Below are positions 8,146 through 16,898 of a DNA stretch of 64,000 nt, piece after piece. A model generated the notes under the pieces. It searched no databases. It saw only the letters and a list, made by a program, of their open reading frames with translations, and was not told the origin of the DNA. The DNA is taken from contig JAZUFW010000054.1 of the NCBI GenBank assembly GCA_045640905.1, forward strand, positions 4,764 to 68,763, written 5' to 3'. The position numbers and the translations under genes were made by a program. Numbering within the stretch: position 1 is the stretch's first letter; every line of letters begins with the position of its first letter. Source of the stretch: JAILLW01 sp045640905 (lineage in GTDB: Bacteria; Bacillota; Clostridia; Lachnospirales; Lachnospiraceae).

Positions 8146-8850
8146 TTATTTAACTTCTTTGTCAGTTCTGGGATCTATGATCTTAACTGCATCCTGTACA
8201 CGTCCGTACTGGCCTGAAGCTTTTTCAAGAGCAGTGTTGGCATCGTCACCCTTCTTGATGAAGTCCATCATCTTACCAAAGTTAATGTACTTGTATCCGA
8301 TGATTTCATCGTTTTCATCCAAAGCAATACCTGTGATATAACCGTCTGTAAGTTCCAAATATCTGGGTCCTTTTGCCAAAGTTCCGTATGTTGTACCAAC
8401 CATGGTACGTGTTCCCTTACCGAGGTCTTCCAAACCTGCACCGATTGCAAGTCCGTCTTCAGAGAAAGCTGACTGTGTACGACCGTAAACGATCTGTAAG
8501 AAAAGCTCTCTCATAGCTGTATTTATCGCATCACAAACAAGGTCAGTATTCAAAGCTTCAAGAATGGTTCTGCCGGGTAAAATTTCAGCTGCCATAGCTG
8601 CTGAATGAGTCATACCTGAGCATCCCAAAGTCTCAACCAATGCTTCCTGAATAATACCTTCCTTTACGTTTAAGGAAAGCTTACAAGCTCCCTGCTGAGG
8701 TGCACACCAGCCTACACCGTGTGTATAACCGGAAATGTCCTTAACATCCTTTGCCTTTACCCACTTAGCTTCTTCGGGAATAGGTGCACAACCATGGTTC
8801 ACACCCTGCTTAACCGGGCACATTTCTTCAACTTCTTTTGAATAAATCAT
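8146..8850 (-). CDS. NifU/IscU-like iron-sulfur scaffold homologue
   Basis: The 234-residue protein resembles the NifU N-terminal/IscU scaffold fold. It has LVETLGCSGMTHSAAMAAEI with Cys77, then PGRTILEAL, which corresponds to the conserved Cys-containing loop and following helix of IscU. Further cysteines occur at 11, 21, 49, 56 and 106. Compared with IscU (about 130 residues) it is extended at both ends. It could hold or deliver a cluster to the GGGtGRT protein encoded 13 bases downstream. AAAGGAG lies seven bases before the ATG and a good promoter precedes it. There are no iscS- or suf-like genes in the window, so a general FeS assembly role cannot be assumed. Confidence 0.75.
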   Translation of the reverse strand: MIYSKEVEEMCPVKQGVNHGCAPIPEEAKWVKAKDVKDISGYTHGVGWCAPQQGACKLSLNVKEGIIQEALVETLGCSGMTHSAAMAAEILPGRTILEALNTDLVCDAINTAMRELFLQIVYGRTQSAFSEDGLAIGAGLEDLGKGTRTMVGTTYGTLAKGPRYLELTDGYITGIALDENDEIIGYKYINFGKMMDFIKKGDDANTALEKASGQYGRVQDAVKIIDPRTDKEVK

Positions 8851-8924
8851 GTGATTACTCCTTTCAAAATATGTAATATTATATAGAAACTAATCTAAAT
8901 AATCTTTAATAAACAGCACTTAAA

Positions 8925-8953
8925 AGCATAAATCAAAGCCTGATAAAAGTCAA
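8925..8953 (-). promoter_or_regulatory. Sigma-A-type promoter of the NifU-like/GGGtGRT operon
   Basis: On the minus strand TTGACT (8948-8953) is separated by 17 bases from TATGCT (8925-8930). The predicted start site lies about 70 bases before the coding start. The -35 matches five of six consensus bases. A further AT-rich TATAAT-like stretch lies near 8880 but has no good -35. The 145-base gap between topB and this operon holds nothing else that I can support. Confidence 0.6.
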
Positions 8954-8995
8954 TGATTTCCTCGTACCAAAGCTACTTTACAAATCACAAGCTGC

Positions 8996-11014
8996 CTATT
9001 TTTTATAAAAAGCGGAAGCTCTGTTAAATAACGATATCAGGTTCCCTTCATTATGAAGATTCTTTACCAGATCCGTCCTTCTAATGACGAAATCATTCAT
9101 TTTTTGAAGATACTCATCTTCAGATATCTCGCCGTTTGCAACACCTGTCAATCCTTTTTCCCAACTGGCGGTAAGCTTCGGATCAAGCAACGGCTTAATC
9201 GAATTATCTACTACATCGTAAATCATCTCACCCAAAAGCGTAGGTGTTACTATCTGAGTTTTTTTGTTTGTTTGCAAATATTTATTATTATTCAGTTTTT
9301 CCAAAATTCCGGAGCGAGTTGCGGAAGTACCTATTCCGCTTCCTTTAATCTGAGAACGCAGTTCCTCGTCTTCAATCAGTTGTCCGGCGTTTTCCATGGC
9401 CAGAATCAAAGAACCGGAATTATATCTCTTGGGCGGCGCGGTTTCACCTTCTTTTATCGAAAGAGCCTTAACCGGAAGTTCATGTCCGCTCTTTATTTGC
9501 GAAAGCAGCGAAAGCAAATTATCATCCAGCTCTTTTTCTTCATCCGAACGATTTTCATCATCCGATGTTTCTTCAGCGTTAGCTTCCTGATTTGCTTTCT
9601 TTTTAAAACTAAAATCAGTAACGGCCAAATACCCTTTATCTTCCAGAACTCTAAAATTCGAAAAGAAACTTTCCGTATCAATTTTTACTGTTAACGCTAT
9701 CTTTCTAAAAACGGCCGGAGGATAAAATATGCTCAAAAATCTACGGCAGATTATTTCATATACCAGCGAAGAAGTTCTGCTTAAGCCCTGCAGAGAACCA
9801 AAGCCCTGTCCGGTCGGAATAATTGCATAGTGATCGGTAATCAGTTTATCGTTTACGTATCTGGTTTTGGCTATTCCTTCATACATTTTCTTTGAAAGTA
9901 TTTCGTTTGCGAACTCGGAAACCATATTATAGGAACGCAATCCGCTGATGTTCTTGGTTATCTCCTTGGAAACGGCCGTGGATAACACTCTCGCATCGGT
10001 TCTGGGATAGGTGGTCAGTTTCTTTTCATACAGTTCCTGCGCAATTTTAAGAGTCTCTTCTGGACTTATTTTGAAGTATCTGGCACAATCATTTTGAAGC
10101 TCGGCCAAATTATATAAAAGAGGAGCATTTTTGTTTTCCTTCTTCTTTTCAACGGAAGAAACAACCGCTCCTTTTCCTGAAAGTTCGTTTATCAGATTCT
10201 TTGCATCATCTTCTTTTTTGAATCCGTTCTCTTTATAAAGCAATGGAGATTCAAAGTATTTCGAACCTTCAACAGCTTTCCACTCACCTTCAACCGAAGT
10301 ATCGTTTAGCATAAACTCACCGATAACACGATAAAAAGGAGTTTTGACAAACGCTCTGATTTCCCGTTCCCTGTTAACGACCATTCCCAATACGCAAGTC
10401 ATAACACGGCCTACGGAAACGACACCTTTGTCACTGTTAAGATAGTTTTTAACGGAATTTCCGTATTTCAATGTCAGTACACGGGAAAAATTAATTCCCA
10501 TCAAATAATCTTCTTTGGCACGCAAATAAGCCGCAGCGCAAAGGTTATCATATTCCGACAAATCCTTTGCCTCACGGACACCGCGAATTATTTCTTCTTC
10601 CGTTTGGGAATCGATCCATACTCTTCTGCGGTCCTTCTTTTGAACGTTAGCCTGTTTTTCTACCAGGCGGTAAATATATTCACCCTCACGTCCCGAGTCG
10701 GTGCAGACATAGATAGTATCCACATCCTCACGATTGAGCAATCCCGCAACGATATCGAATTGCTTTTTAACGTCTTTGATTACTTCATATTTGTATTCGG
10801 ATGGGATAAAAGGTATGGTTGATAAAGACCATCTTTTTAATTTTTCATCATATACTTCAGGATAACTCATCGTAACCAAATGTCCGACACACCAGGTTAC
10901 AATTACTTTATCCGATTCAATATATCCGTCTTTTGAAGGCGCATTAACTTTAAACGCTTTCGCAAACTCTTTAGCCACCGAAGGTTTTTCGGCTATAAAC
11001 AAACATTTACCCAT
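8996..11014 (-). CDS. topB: DNA topoisomerase III (type IA)
   Basis: The 672-residue protein is a type IA topoisomerase that breaks one strand, passes another and reseals; TopB-type enzymes mainly decatenate. The Toprim domain at the N terminus begins GKCLFIAEKPSVAKEF and has the acidic motif CTDSGREGE. The active-site tyrosine lies in LTTYPRTDAR, and HYAIIPTG follows. The protein stops without the C-terminal zinc fingers seen in some homologues. Its start codon overlaps the stop of the ATPase gene by one base (TAATG), so the two are translationally coupled. The context is an apparent argH-asd-EAL-ATPase-topB transcript. It could derive from a mobile element, but there are no conjugation genes nearby. 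Confidence 0.93.
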   Translation of the reverse strand: MGKCLFIAEKPSVAKEFAKAFKVNAPSKDGYIESDKVIVTWCVGHLVTMSYPEVYDEKLKRWSLSTIPFIPSEYKYEVIKDVKKQFDIVAGLLNREDVDTIYVCTDSGREGEYIYRLVEKQANVQKKDRRRVWIDSQTEEEIIRGVREAKDLSEYDNLCAAAYLRAKEDYLMGINFSRVLTLKYGNSVKNYLNSDKGVVSVGRVMTCVLGMVVNREREIRAFVKTPFYRVIGEFMLNDTSVEGEWKAVEGSKYFESPLLYKENGFKKEDDAKNLINELSGKGAVVSSVEKKKENKNAPLLYNLAELQNDCARYFKISPEETLKIAQELYEKKLTTYPRTDARVLSTAVSKEITKNISGLRSYNMVSEFANEILSKKMYEGIAKTRYVNDKLITDHYAIIPTGQGFGSLQGLSRTSSLVYEIICRRFLSIFYPPAVFRKIALTVKIDTESFFSNFRVLEDKGYLAVTDFSFKKKANQEANAEETSDDENRSDEEKELDDNLLSLLSQIKSGHELPVKALSIKEGETAPPKRYNSGSLILAMENAGQLIEDEELRSQIKGSGIGTSATRSGILEKLNNNKYLQTNKKTQIVTPTLLGEMIYDVVDNSIKPLLDPKLTASWEKGLTGVANGEISEDEYLQKMNDFVIRRTDLVKNLHNEGNLISLFNRASAFYKK

Positions 11015-12378
11015 TACATATCTTCCAGGCTGATCAATTTCAAATTGGTTTTAACTTTGGCTTCCAGATTCAATTTCTCATCAAATCTGCGAACCGAGAA
11101 CAAATAAACATAATCGACTCTGATTTTTGCTTCCTTGCAACAGTAAAGCAACCACTCATAATCATCGTATCTCATAAGAGGTTTATCCCAATTGCAAATG
11201 CTGACAATTGTGTCACCTTTTTCATTCTGAGCGATAACATCGATTGTTCCTATTTTTCCGACCCATTCACCGATTCTGTCAATTTCTATCGGCAAAGAGC
11301 CCCACTTATTCCATTTTTCGATATGTTGCTTGCATACTGTTCTGAAATACTCGGCAACATAAGATTTAAATTTCGGAGCTATATGAACCTTATAAAACTC
11401 AGTCGGCATCATTGTCTCCAAATCGGTCAAATTCGGATATATGAAGGTAAAATAAAAATCAACAAAATGATTACTTATTCTGTATATTCCTTTTTGAGTG
11501 TTTTCTTTACCTTCGGTATCATACGAAAATACTTTTTCAACGAGTTCGAGTTCCATTAAATTCTTTAAATAAACCGAAATCTTTGCTCGAGAAAACTCCG
11601 TATGAAGGTACAAATCATTCAGTTTATGATGACCCTGAGCTATTGAAGAAAGAATCGTATTGTAGACATTCGTTTCTCTAAGTTCATCTTCAACAATTCT
11701 CTGCCCTTCGAATCTCAAAAAGCAATTTGGATCAAGAATATACCTGACTATATTTTCTTTGATTGAAATCTTGTCGGAAAAATGTTCCCACAATCCCGGA
11801 ACACCTCCCAAAACGGCATATGCTTCAATACACGACTCCATAGAAAAGCCCGGCGCGAATTCCATCATATGTTCAAAAGACAGTTCCTTAATCTTTAAAA
11901 AAGAGCTTAATTCATATGCTGCATCACCTATTTTATTAATCATGGAGTTTTCAACCCATCCGATTGAAGATGAGCATAAAACTATCATAACGTTCTGGGA
12001 CTGCCAATAACTGTGAACAAAATTGACAAGTTCCTTCATAAAATCATCCGAAGCTTTAATCGCATATTGGAATTCGTCAATAATTATGACCTTTTTATCT
12101 GTCTGCGTGTTGATGATTGCCTTAAATATATCCGCAAAAGTAGGATATTTGAGTAACTTAATATCATCCTTTGCCAGTTCCTGCCCCCACAGATAGCGAA
12201 TCTGTCTGTCCGAAGCGGAACGTACTCTGATATAATAATGAGGCTTATCCTGAACAAAATTCATCAATAACGCAGTTTTTCCGACATTCTTTTGTCCATA
12301 AACAACTACTATCTGCGAGCCTTCCTGGTCATAATATGTATTTAAATGTTTCAATTCCGAAGTTCTGCCTAACAGCAT
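11014..12378 (-). CDS. Archaeal-type AAA ATPase with DUF234-like C-terminal domain
   Basis: The 454-residue protein has a P-loop (VVVYGQKNVGKTALLMNF, near residue 25), a Walker B motif KKVIIIDEFQY near residue 95, and a sensor-like serine stretch CSSS near 135. A winged-helix-like segment follows around 260-300. The C-terminal part (about 310-454) resembles the DUF234 nuclease-like domain found in this ATPase family. The family is widespread and uncharacterised; defence, DNA-binding or toxin-related roles have been proposed for relatives. GGGGTG is well spaced from ATG 12378. The start follows the EAL gene stop by three bases, and the stop overlaps the topB start, so it belongs to that operon. 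Confidence 0.8.
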   Translation of the reverse strand: MLLGRTSELKHLNTYYDQEGSQIVVVYGQKNVGKTALLMNFVQDKPHYYIRVRSASDRQIRYLWGQELAKDDIKLLKYPTFADIFKAIINTQTDKKVIIIDEFQYAIKASDDFMKELVNFVHSYWQSQNVMIVLCSSSIGWVENSMINKIGDAAYELSSFLKIKELSFEHMMEFAPGFSMESCIEAYAVLGGVPGLWEHFSDKISIKENIVRYILDPNCFLRFEGQRIVEDELRETNVYNTILSSIAQGHHKLNDLYLHTEFSRAKISVYLKNLMELELVEKVFSYDTEGKENTQKGIYRISNHFVDFYFTFIYPNLTDLETMMPTEFYKVHIAPKFKSYVAEYFRTVCKQHIEKWNKWGSLPIEIDRIGEWVGKIGTIDVIAQNEKGDTIVSICNWDKPLMRYDDYEWLLYCCKEAKIRVDYVYLFSVRRFDEKLNLEAKVKTNLKLISLEDM

Positions 12379-12381
12379 TAT

Positions 12382-14118
12382 CTACACCCCATACATGCTT
12401 TCCGAAAGCAACAATCTGTCAACACTTTCACTATCCATCGGTTTGCCGAAGAAATATCCCTGAATACAGTCGCATCCGATACTCTTTAAGTAATCGAATT
12501 GTTTCTGATCTTCAACGCCTTCCGCTACCGTTTCAAATCCCAATTTCTTTGACATATAAACAATGGTTTCAATTATGATTCTCGTATTGGAATCAAACGA
12601 AACAGTATCTACAAAAGCTTTATCAATCTTTAAGGTGTCAATCGGCAGACCTTTTAAATATGAAAGCGATGAATAGCCCGTTCCGAAATCGTCAAGCGAA
12701 ACCTTAATTCCGAAACTTCTTAATGCTTCGAGTTTGTTTACTACATCAGTAAAGTCTTCGATTAATATGGTCTCCGTAATCTCCAATTCAATAAAGAAAG
12801 GATCAATTTCATATTTATTGATAATATCAAGAAGATTCTGAACAAAATCCTCTGCTCTGTATTGAACAGCCGATATGTTTAATGACAATGTAATGTTCAG
12901 ATTATATTTTTCTTTCCATTCGACAAAATTCTTTATACTGTCTTCAATGACAAAATTTCCTATAGGAATAATCGTGCCGTTTGTTTCCGCAATCGGAATA
13001 AACAAAGACGGCGGTATCATCGTGCCGTCATCATCCTTCCAACGAATCAAAGCCTCGAAGCCCCTTAATCTTTTGGAATCGGCATAATACTGCGGTTGGA
13101 AATTCATAATAAAGTTACTGTTGAATACAGCATCTTTCAGTTTGTTTTCTATATTTGCATTAGTCAGGAAATCTGACAAAATAGGAGCATCAAAATACTG
13201 AATCTGTCCACGTCCCTTTTTCTTTGCCTTAAAAAGAACGATTTCGGCACAATTAATCAGTTCAAGCGACGTTAACGCAGACTCGGGATATTCCGCTACA
13301 CCGGCCGTAAATGAAAGTCTGACTTCATTTCCGTTAGTCAGTTTTATGGGATCCTTACATTTATCGGAAACTTCCGAGAAAATGCAGTCTGCGCATACAT
13401 TTCCTTTCGGATTGTATATTGCCAGGCAATAAACATCTGCATTAAAATGCGATACCAACACATCTTCCGATTCGTATACTTTAAGAATCTGTCCAAATGT
13501 TTGAACAACTTCGTCTCCGATAACTATTCCCATGGAATCATTTATTGTATGAAATGAATCAAGGTCAAAAAACATGACCTGAATCATGGCTTTTTCGTTA
13601 TTTGCTTTTGATACAAAATCAGTCAGCTTACTGACAAAATAATTACGGTTCATCAGTCCCGTATTAAAGTCATAGTAAGCCATATATGTAAGTTCTTCGT
13701 TTTGAAGCAAAGTCTTACTTACATCTGTGATTCTGATTATTTTTACATTGGGAGAATCGGACATTTCCTTGACCAAATCAACAGCGCATTCGATATACGC
13801 TCTGCGACCCGAGAGTTTAAAAACCGCATCGCGATGCACCTCAGTAGTCTTTTCAAGGAAAATAAGGTCTCTAAAAAGAAGAACAGACTGTTCCTCTATA
13901 TATGAATAAAGCTTTGAAATATCATTAATATCATGAATTTCAACATCCGGGAAAAACTCGCTAAATGCTCCGAGCGTATTTACAGTTCCCTTTTCCAAAT
14001 CAATATAAATAATTGCGCTGGATGACGTGGCGCATACAAGCCGATACATTCTTTCATCGGCTTGCAGGCGACCGTTCATTGCGTTAAGAAGATCAACTTG
14101 ATAACGTAACTCGTCCAT
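12382..14118 (-). CDS. Cyclic-di-GMP phosphodiesterase with PAS-like and degenerate GGDEF domains
   Basis: The domains in order are a coiled or PAS-like N terminus (about 1-135), a GGDEF-family domain (about 145-310) and an EAL domain (about 325-578). The GGDEF active-site loop reads HFNADVY at 224-230, so diguanylate cyclase activity is very unlikely, although upstream family residues (FFDLDSF) remain. The EAL domain keeps the catalytic set: FEALIRW (355-357), LNIS, ELEITET, DDFGTGYSSL, LKIDKAFV, ETVAEGVE and QGYFFGKP. The protein should therefore hydrolyse c-di-GMP, with the dead GGDEF domain possibly sensing GTP. No membrane segment is present. It lies 20 bases after asd and just before the ATPase gene. 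Confidence 0.9.
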   Translation of the reverse strand: MDELRYQVDLLNAMNGRLQADERMYRLVCATSSSAIIYIDLEKGTVNTLGAFSEFFPDVEIHDINDISKLYSYIEEQSVLLFRDLIFLEKTTEVHRDAVFKLSGRRAYIECAVDLVKEMSDSPNVKIIRITDVSKTLLQNEELTYMAYYDFNTGLMNRNYFVSKLTDFVSKANNEKAMIQVMFFDLDSFHTINDSMGIVIGDEVVQTFGQILKVYESEDVLVSHFNADVYCLAIYNPKGNVCADCIFSEVSDKCKDPIKLTNGNEVRLSFTAGVAEYPESALTSLELINCAEIVLFKAKKKGRGQIQYFDAPILSDFLTNANIENKLKDAVFNSNFIMNFQPQYYADSKRLRGFEALIRWKDDDGTMIPPSLFIPIAETNGTIIPIGNFVIEDSIKNFVEWKEKYNLNITLSLNISAVQYRAEDFVQNLLDIINKYEIDPFFIELEITETILIEDFTDVVNKLEALRSFGIKVSLDDFGTGYSSLSYLKGLPIDTLKIDKAFVDTVSFDSNTRIIIETIVYMSKKLGFETVAEGVEDQKQFDYLKSIGCDCIQGYFFGKPMDSESVDRLLLSESMYGV

Positions 14119-14138
14119 ATTGTAACCCCTAAAATAAT

Positions 14139-15224
14139 TTATTTAGCGCTGATAAGTCCCTTAGCCTTCAACAATTCAGCACATAATACAGCACCGCCGG
14201 CTGCACCTCTTACAGTATTATGAGAAAGACCTACAAACTTGTAGTCATATATAGTATCTTCTCTGAGTCTTCCGATGGAAATACCCATACCCTTTTCGTA
14301 ATCAACATCCATTGTTACCTGAGGACGGTTATCTTCTTCCATGTACTGAATAAACTGCTTGGGAGCTGAAGGTAAATTAAGTTCCTGAGGCTCACCCTTA
14401 AAAGCAAGTAACTTTTCAATCAACTGTTCCTTGGTAGGATGCTTTTTAAACTTTACAAAGCAAGCTGCAGTATGTCCGTTAAGAACAGGAACTCTGATAC
14501 ACTGAGCTGAAATGTTAATTCCCTCGGCAGGAACGATTACGCCGTTTTCAACCTTTCCCCATACACGCAAAGGTTCTTTTTCGGACTTTTCCTCTTCACC
14601 GCCAATATAAGGAATAACGTTCTCAACCATTTCGGGCCAATCTTTGAATGTCTTTCCCGCACCTGAAATAGCCTGATATGTACATACTATAACTTCATAA
14701 GGTTCAAACTCTTTCCAAGCGGTAAGAGCAGGTGTATATGACTGAATTGAGCAGTTAGGCTTAACCGCAATAAAGCCTCTCTTTGTTCCGAGTCTCTTTT
14801 TCTGTGAATCAATTACAGCAATATGATTAGAATTAATCTCAGGAACAATCATGGGAACATCAGGTGTCCATCTGTGAGCAGAGTTATTTGAAACAACAGG
14901 AGTTTCTGTCTTTGCATACTCTTCTTCAATTGCTCTGATTTCATCTTTTGTCATATCGACAGCTGAAAATACGAAGTCAACCTGTGAAGCAACTGCCTCA
15001 ACTTCATTGACATTCATAACAACAATATCCTTAACCTTTTCAGGCATAGGAGTTGTCATCTTCCAACGATCGCCAACAGCATCTTCATATCTTTTGCCTG
15101 CAGAACGAGGGCTGGCAGCAATTGTGGTAACTTCAAACCAGGGATGATTCTCCAATAAAGAGATAAATCTCTGACCAACCATACCGGTTCCGCCTAAAAT
15201 ACCAACACGTAATTTTTCACTCAT
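14139..15224 (-). CDS. asd: Aspartate-semialdehyde dehydrogenase
   Basis: The enzyme reduces aspartyl phosphate to aspartate semialdehyde for lysine, threonine and methionine synthesis and for peptidoglycan precursors. The NADP-binding N terminus reads VGILGGTGMVGQRF and the catalytic cysteine lies in KPNCSIQSYTPAL. Later motifs (CIRVPVLNGHTA) match the subgroup related to archaeal and fungal enzymes, whose usual length is about 350-365 residues; this one has 361. GAGGAG precedes the ATG. It follows argH by 21 bases and is probably cotranscribed with it and with the downstream EAL gene. Confidence 0.95.
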   Translation of the reverse strand: MSEKLRVGILGGTGMVGQRFISLLENHPWFEVTTIAASPRSAGKRYEDAVGDRWKMTTPMPEKVKDIVVMNVNEVEAVASQVDFVFSAVDMTKDEIRAIEEEYAKTETPVVSNNSAHRWTPDVPMIVPEINSNHIAVIDSQKKRLGTKRGFIAVKPNCSIQSYTPALTAWKEFEPYEVIVCTYQAISGAGKTFKDWPEMVENVIPYIGGEEEKSEKEPLRVWGKVENGVIVPAEGINISAQCIRVPVLNGHTAACFVKFKKHPTKEQLIEKLLAFKGEPQELNLPSAPKQFIQYMEEDNRPQVTMDVDYEKGMGISIGRLREDTIYDYKFVGLSHNTVRGAAGGAVLCAELLKAKGLISAK

Positions 15225-15245
15225 AACTTTTCTCCTCTTTTATAT

Positions 15246-16634
15246 TTATTCTTTATTTAACTTATTTAAAAACTCTTTATTAACCTTAATGGAATAGTCC
15301 ATTGCCGAAGGTCCCGGAGCACCGACTGTCAAACGTTTGTTGACACACGTCTTAAGAGAAATAGCTTCGTAGATATCTGCTTCAAACTCATCCGAAAACT
15401 TTTTAAGTTCATCAATATCCATTTCATCAATGGCTTTTTCCTTTTCAATACAATACAGAACTATCTGTCCGATAATTCCGTGCGCATCTCTGAACGGAAC
15501 TCCCTTATTTACCAAATAATCGGCTGCATCTGTCGCATTGGTAAATCCCTTCATGGCTGATTTTTCCATAATCGCCTTATTGAATTTCATGGTTGCCAGC
15601 ATTCCGTTAAACAGGCTGAGGCAATCCTTAACAGTTTTGATTGCATCAAAGGTAACTTCCTTATCTTCCTGCATATCTTTGTTATATGCCAAAGGAATAC
15701 CCTTCATGGTAGTCAAAAGAGACATCAATGCGCCATAAACTCTACCTGTCTTTCCTCTCACCAATTCTGCTATATCAGGGTTTTTCTTTTGAGGCATTAT
15801 TGAAGATCCCGTTGAATAGCCGTCATCTATTTCTACAAATCTGTATTCATTGGAATTCCAAATAATGATTTCTTCCGAAAATCTCGATAAATGCATCATA
15901 ATAATGGATAATGCAGATAAAAACTCGATGCAGTAATCTCTATCGGATACGGAATCCATACTGTTTAACGTAGGTCCTTCAAATCCCAATAAAGACGCAG
16001 TATAGTTGCGATCCAAAGGATAAGTGGTTCCGGCAAACGCTCCGGCTCCCAAAGGACAATAATTTAATCGTTCGTATATATCTGAAAGTCGCAAATAATC
16101 ACGTTTAAACATTTCAAAATATGCGCCCATATGGTGTGCCAGCGTAGTGGGCTGGGCTTTTTGCAAATGGGTAAATCCGGGCATATACGTTTCTTTATTT
16201 TCTTCAATGATACCCATTAATGTATTCATAATATTGACGAGTTCATCGCTAACATTGGTTACTTCACTGCGAACATGCATCCTCATGTCTAAAGCAACCT
16301 GATCATTTCTTGATCTTCCGGTATGCATTTTCTTTCCTGCATCACCGATTTTCTTAATCAAATTGGCTTCGACGAATGAATGAACGTCTTCGTATGAATC
16401 ATCAATAATCAAAGTTCCGTCGGAAACTTCTTTTCTGATTTCAGCCAGTCCTTTAACTATCGCATCTTTTTCTTCCAAAGTAATAATACCCTGCTTTTCA
16501 AGCATTACGACATGTGAAACACTGCCTTCAATATCTTCATCAAGCAACACTTTATCAAAATTAATTGAAGCGTTGAAATCATATACTTTCTTTTCTGTTT
16601 CCTTAGTAAATCTGCCGCCCCACAACTGAGCCAT
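15246..16634 (-). CDS. argH: Argininosuccinate lyase
   Basis: This enzyme cleaves argininosuccinate to arginine and fumarate, the last step of arginine synthesis. The 462-residue length is standard. The superfamily signature GSSIMPQKKNPD is intact. The N-terminal LWGGRFTKETEKKVYDFNAS and the TGRSRNDQVALDMRM region are typical. CGGAGG lies seven bases before ATG 16634. The other arginine genes are not in the window. It is the first gene after a terminator hairpin and an overlapping putative promoter, and it leads the argH-asd run. Confidence 0.96.
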   Translation of the reverse strand: MAQLWGGRFTKETEKKVYDFNASINFDKVLLDEDIEGSVSHVVMLEKQGIITLEEKDAIVKGLAEIRKEVSDGTLIIDDSYEDVHSFVEANLIKKIGDAGKKMHTGRSRNDQVALDMRMHVRSEVTNVSDELVNIMNTLMGIIEENKETYMPGFTHLQKAQPTTLAHHMGAYFEMFKRDYLRLSDIYERLNYCPLGAGAFAGTTYPLDRNYTASLLGFEGPTLNSMDSVSDRDYCIEFLSALSIIMMHLSRFSEEIIIWNSNEYRFVEIDDGYSTGSSIMPQKKNPDIAELVRGKTGRVYGALMSLLTTMKGIPLAYNKDMQEDKEVTFDAIKTVKDCLSLFNGMLATMKFNKAIMEKSAMKGFTNATDAADYLVNKGVPFRDAHGIIGQIVLYCIEKEKAIDEMDIDELKKFSDEFEADIYEAISLKTCVNKRLTVGAPGPSAMDYSIKVNKEFLNKLNKE

Positions 16635-16675
16635 AACTTGCCTCCGAGTCTTTTGTTAAAATTGCATTTAATTTT

Positions 16676-16703
16676 ATCATAAAAAAAACCTCGAATCAAT
16701 CAA
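16676..16703 (-). promoter_or_regulatory. Possible argH promoter overlapping a terminator
   Basis: On the minus strand TTGATT (16698-16703) lies 16 bases from TATGAT (16676-16681). The -35 sits in the loop of the terminator at 16689-16711, and the -10 abuts its T tract. It is the only plausible promoter in the 55 bases upstream of argH after that terminator. Confidence 0.4.
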
Positions 16704-16711
16704 ATTCGAGG
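16681..16711 (-). terminator. Terminator downstream of tRNA-Thr and the repeat region
   Basis: CCTCGAAT (16689-16696) pairs with ATTCGAGG (16704-16711) around a seven-base loop. On the minus strand an unbroken run of eight T residues follows (16681-16688). It should end transcripts that come from the tRNA-Thr side before argH. Confidence 0.85.
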
Positions 16712-16729
16712 AAATAAAATAGGGAAAAA

Positions 16730-16778
16730 CGAGTGTGCATTTACCCGAGCTTTTTTTATTTATAAATACAACGTATTT
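16730..16778. repeat. 49-bp direct repeat, copy 1
   Basis: These 49 bases, from CGAGTGTGCATTTACCCGAG to AACGTATTT, recur without mismatch at 16850-16898, exactly 120 bases away. In this copy the sequence after GTATTT diverges, so the large inverted repeat seen at copy 2 is truncated here. There are no coding signals and no transposase. Confidence 0.9.
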
Positions 16779-16786
16779 TACAAAAT

Positions 16787-16835
16787 AGCATTTCGCTTGC
16801 GAAATGCTTGCGCCGAGCGCGGTCGCGATAGCGAC
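16787..16835. repeat. GC-rich palindromes between the direct repeats
   Basis: AGCATTTCGC (16787-16796) and GCGAAATGCT (16799-16808) form a perfect ten-base-pair hairpin with a two-base loop. GTCGC (16822-16826) and GCGAC (16831-16835) form a second small hairpin with loop GATA. The stretch 16787-16850 is visibly more GC-rich (many CGCG steps) than its surroundings. Its function is unknown; it may be a REP-like element. Confidence 0.7.
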
Positions 16836-16849
16836 ATATTCCTTTCGCG

Positions 16850-16898
16850 CGAGTGTGCATTTACCCGAGCTTTTTTTATTTATAAATACAACGTATTT
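16850..16898. repeat. 49-bp direct repeat, copy 2
   Basis: This is identical to 16730-16778 over all 49 bases. Here the repeat runs on into a longer inverted repeat whose far arm enters the tRNA-Thr gene. Copy 2 ends 13 bases before the tRNA 3' end. Confidence 0.9.

Noticed and set aside
10670..10720. Gly in place of the second Asp of the Toprim DxDxE motif in TopB (CTDSGREGE) as a possible inactivation
   Set aside because: TopB proteins of Bacillus type, as I recall, also have TDAGREGE, so this is normal for the subfamily.
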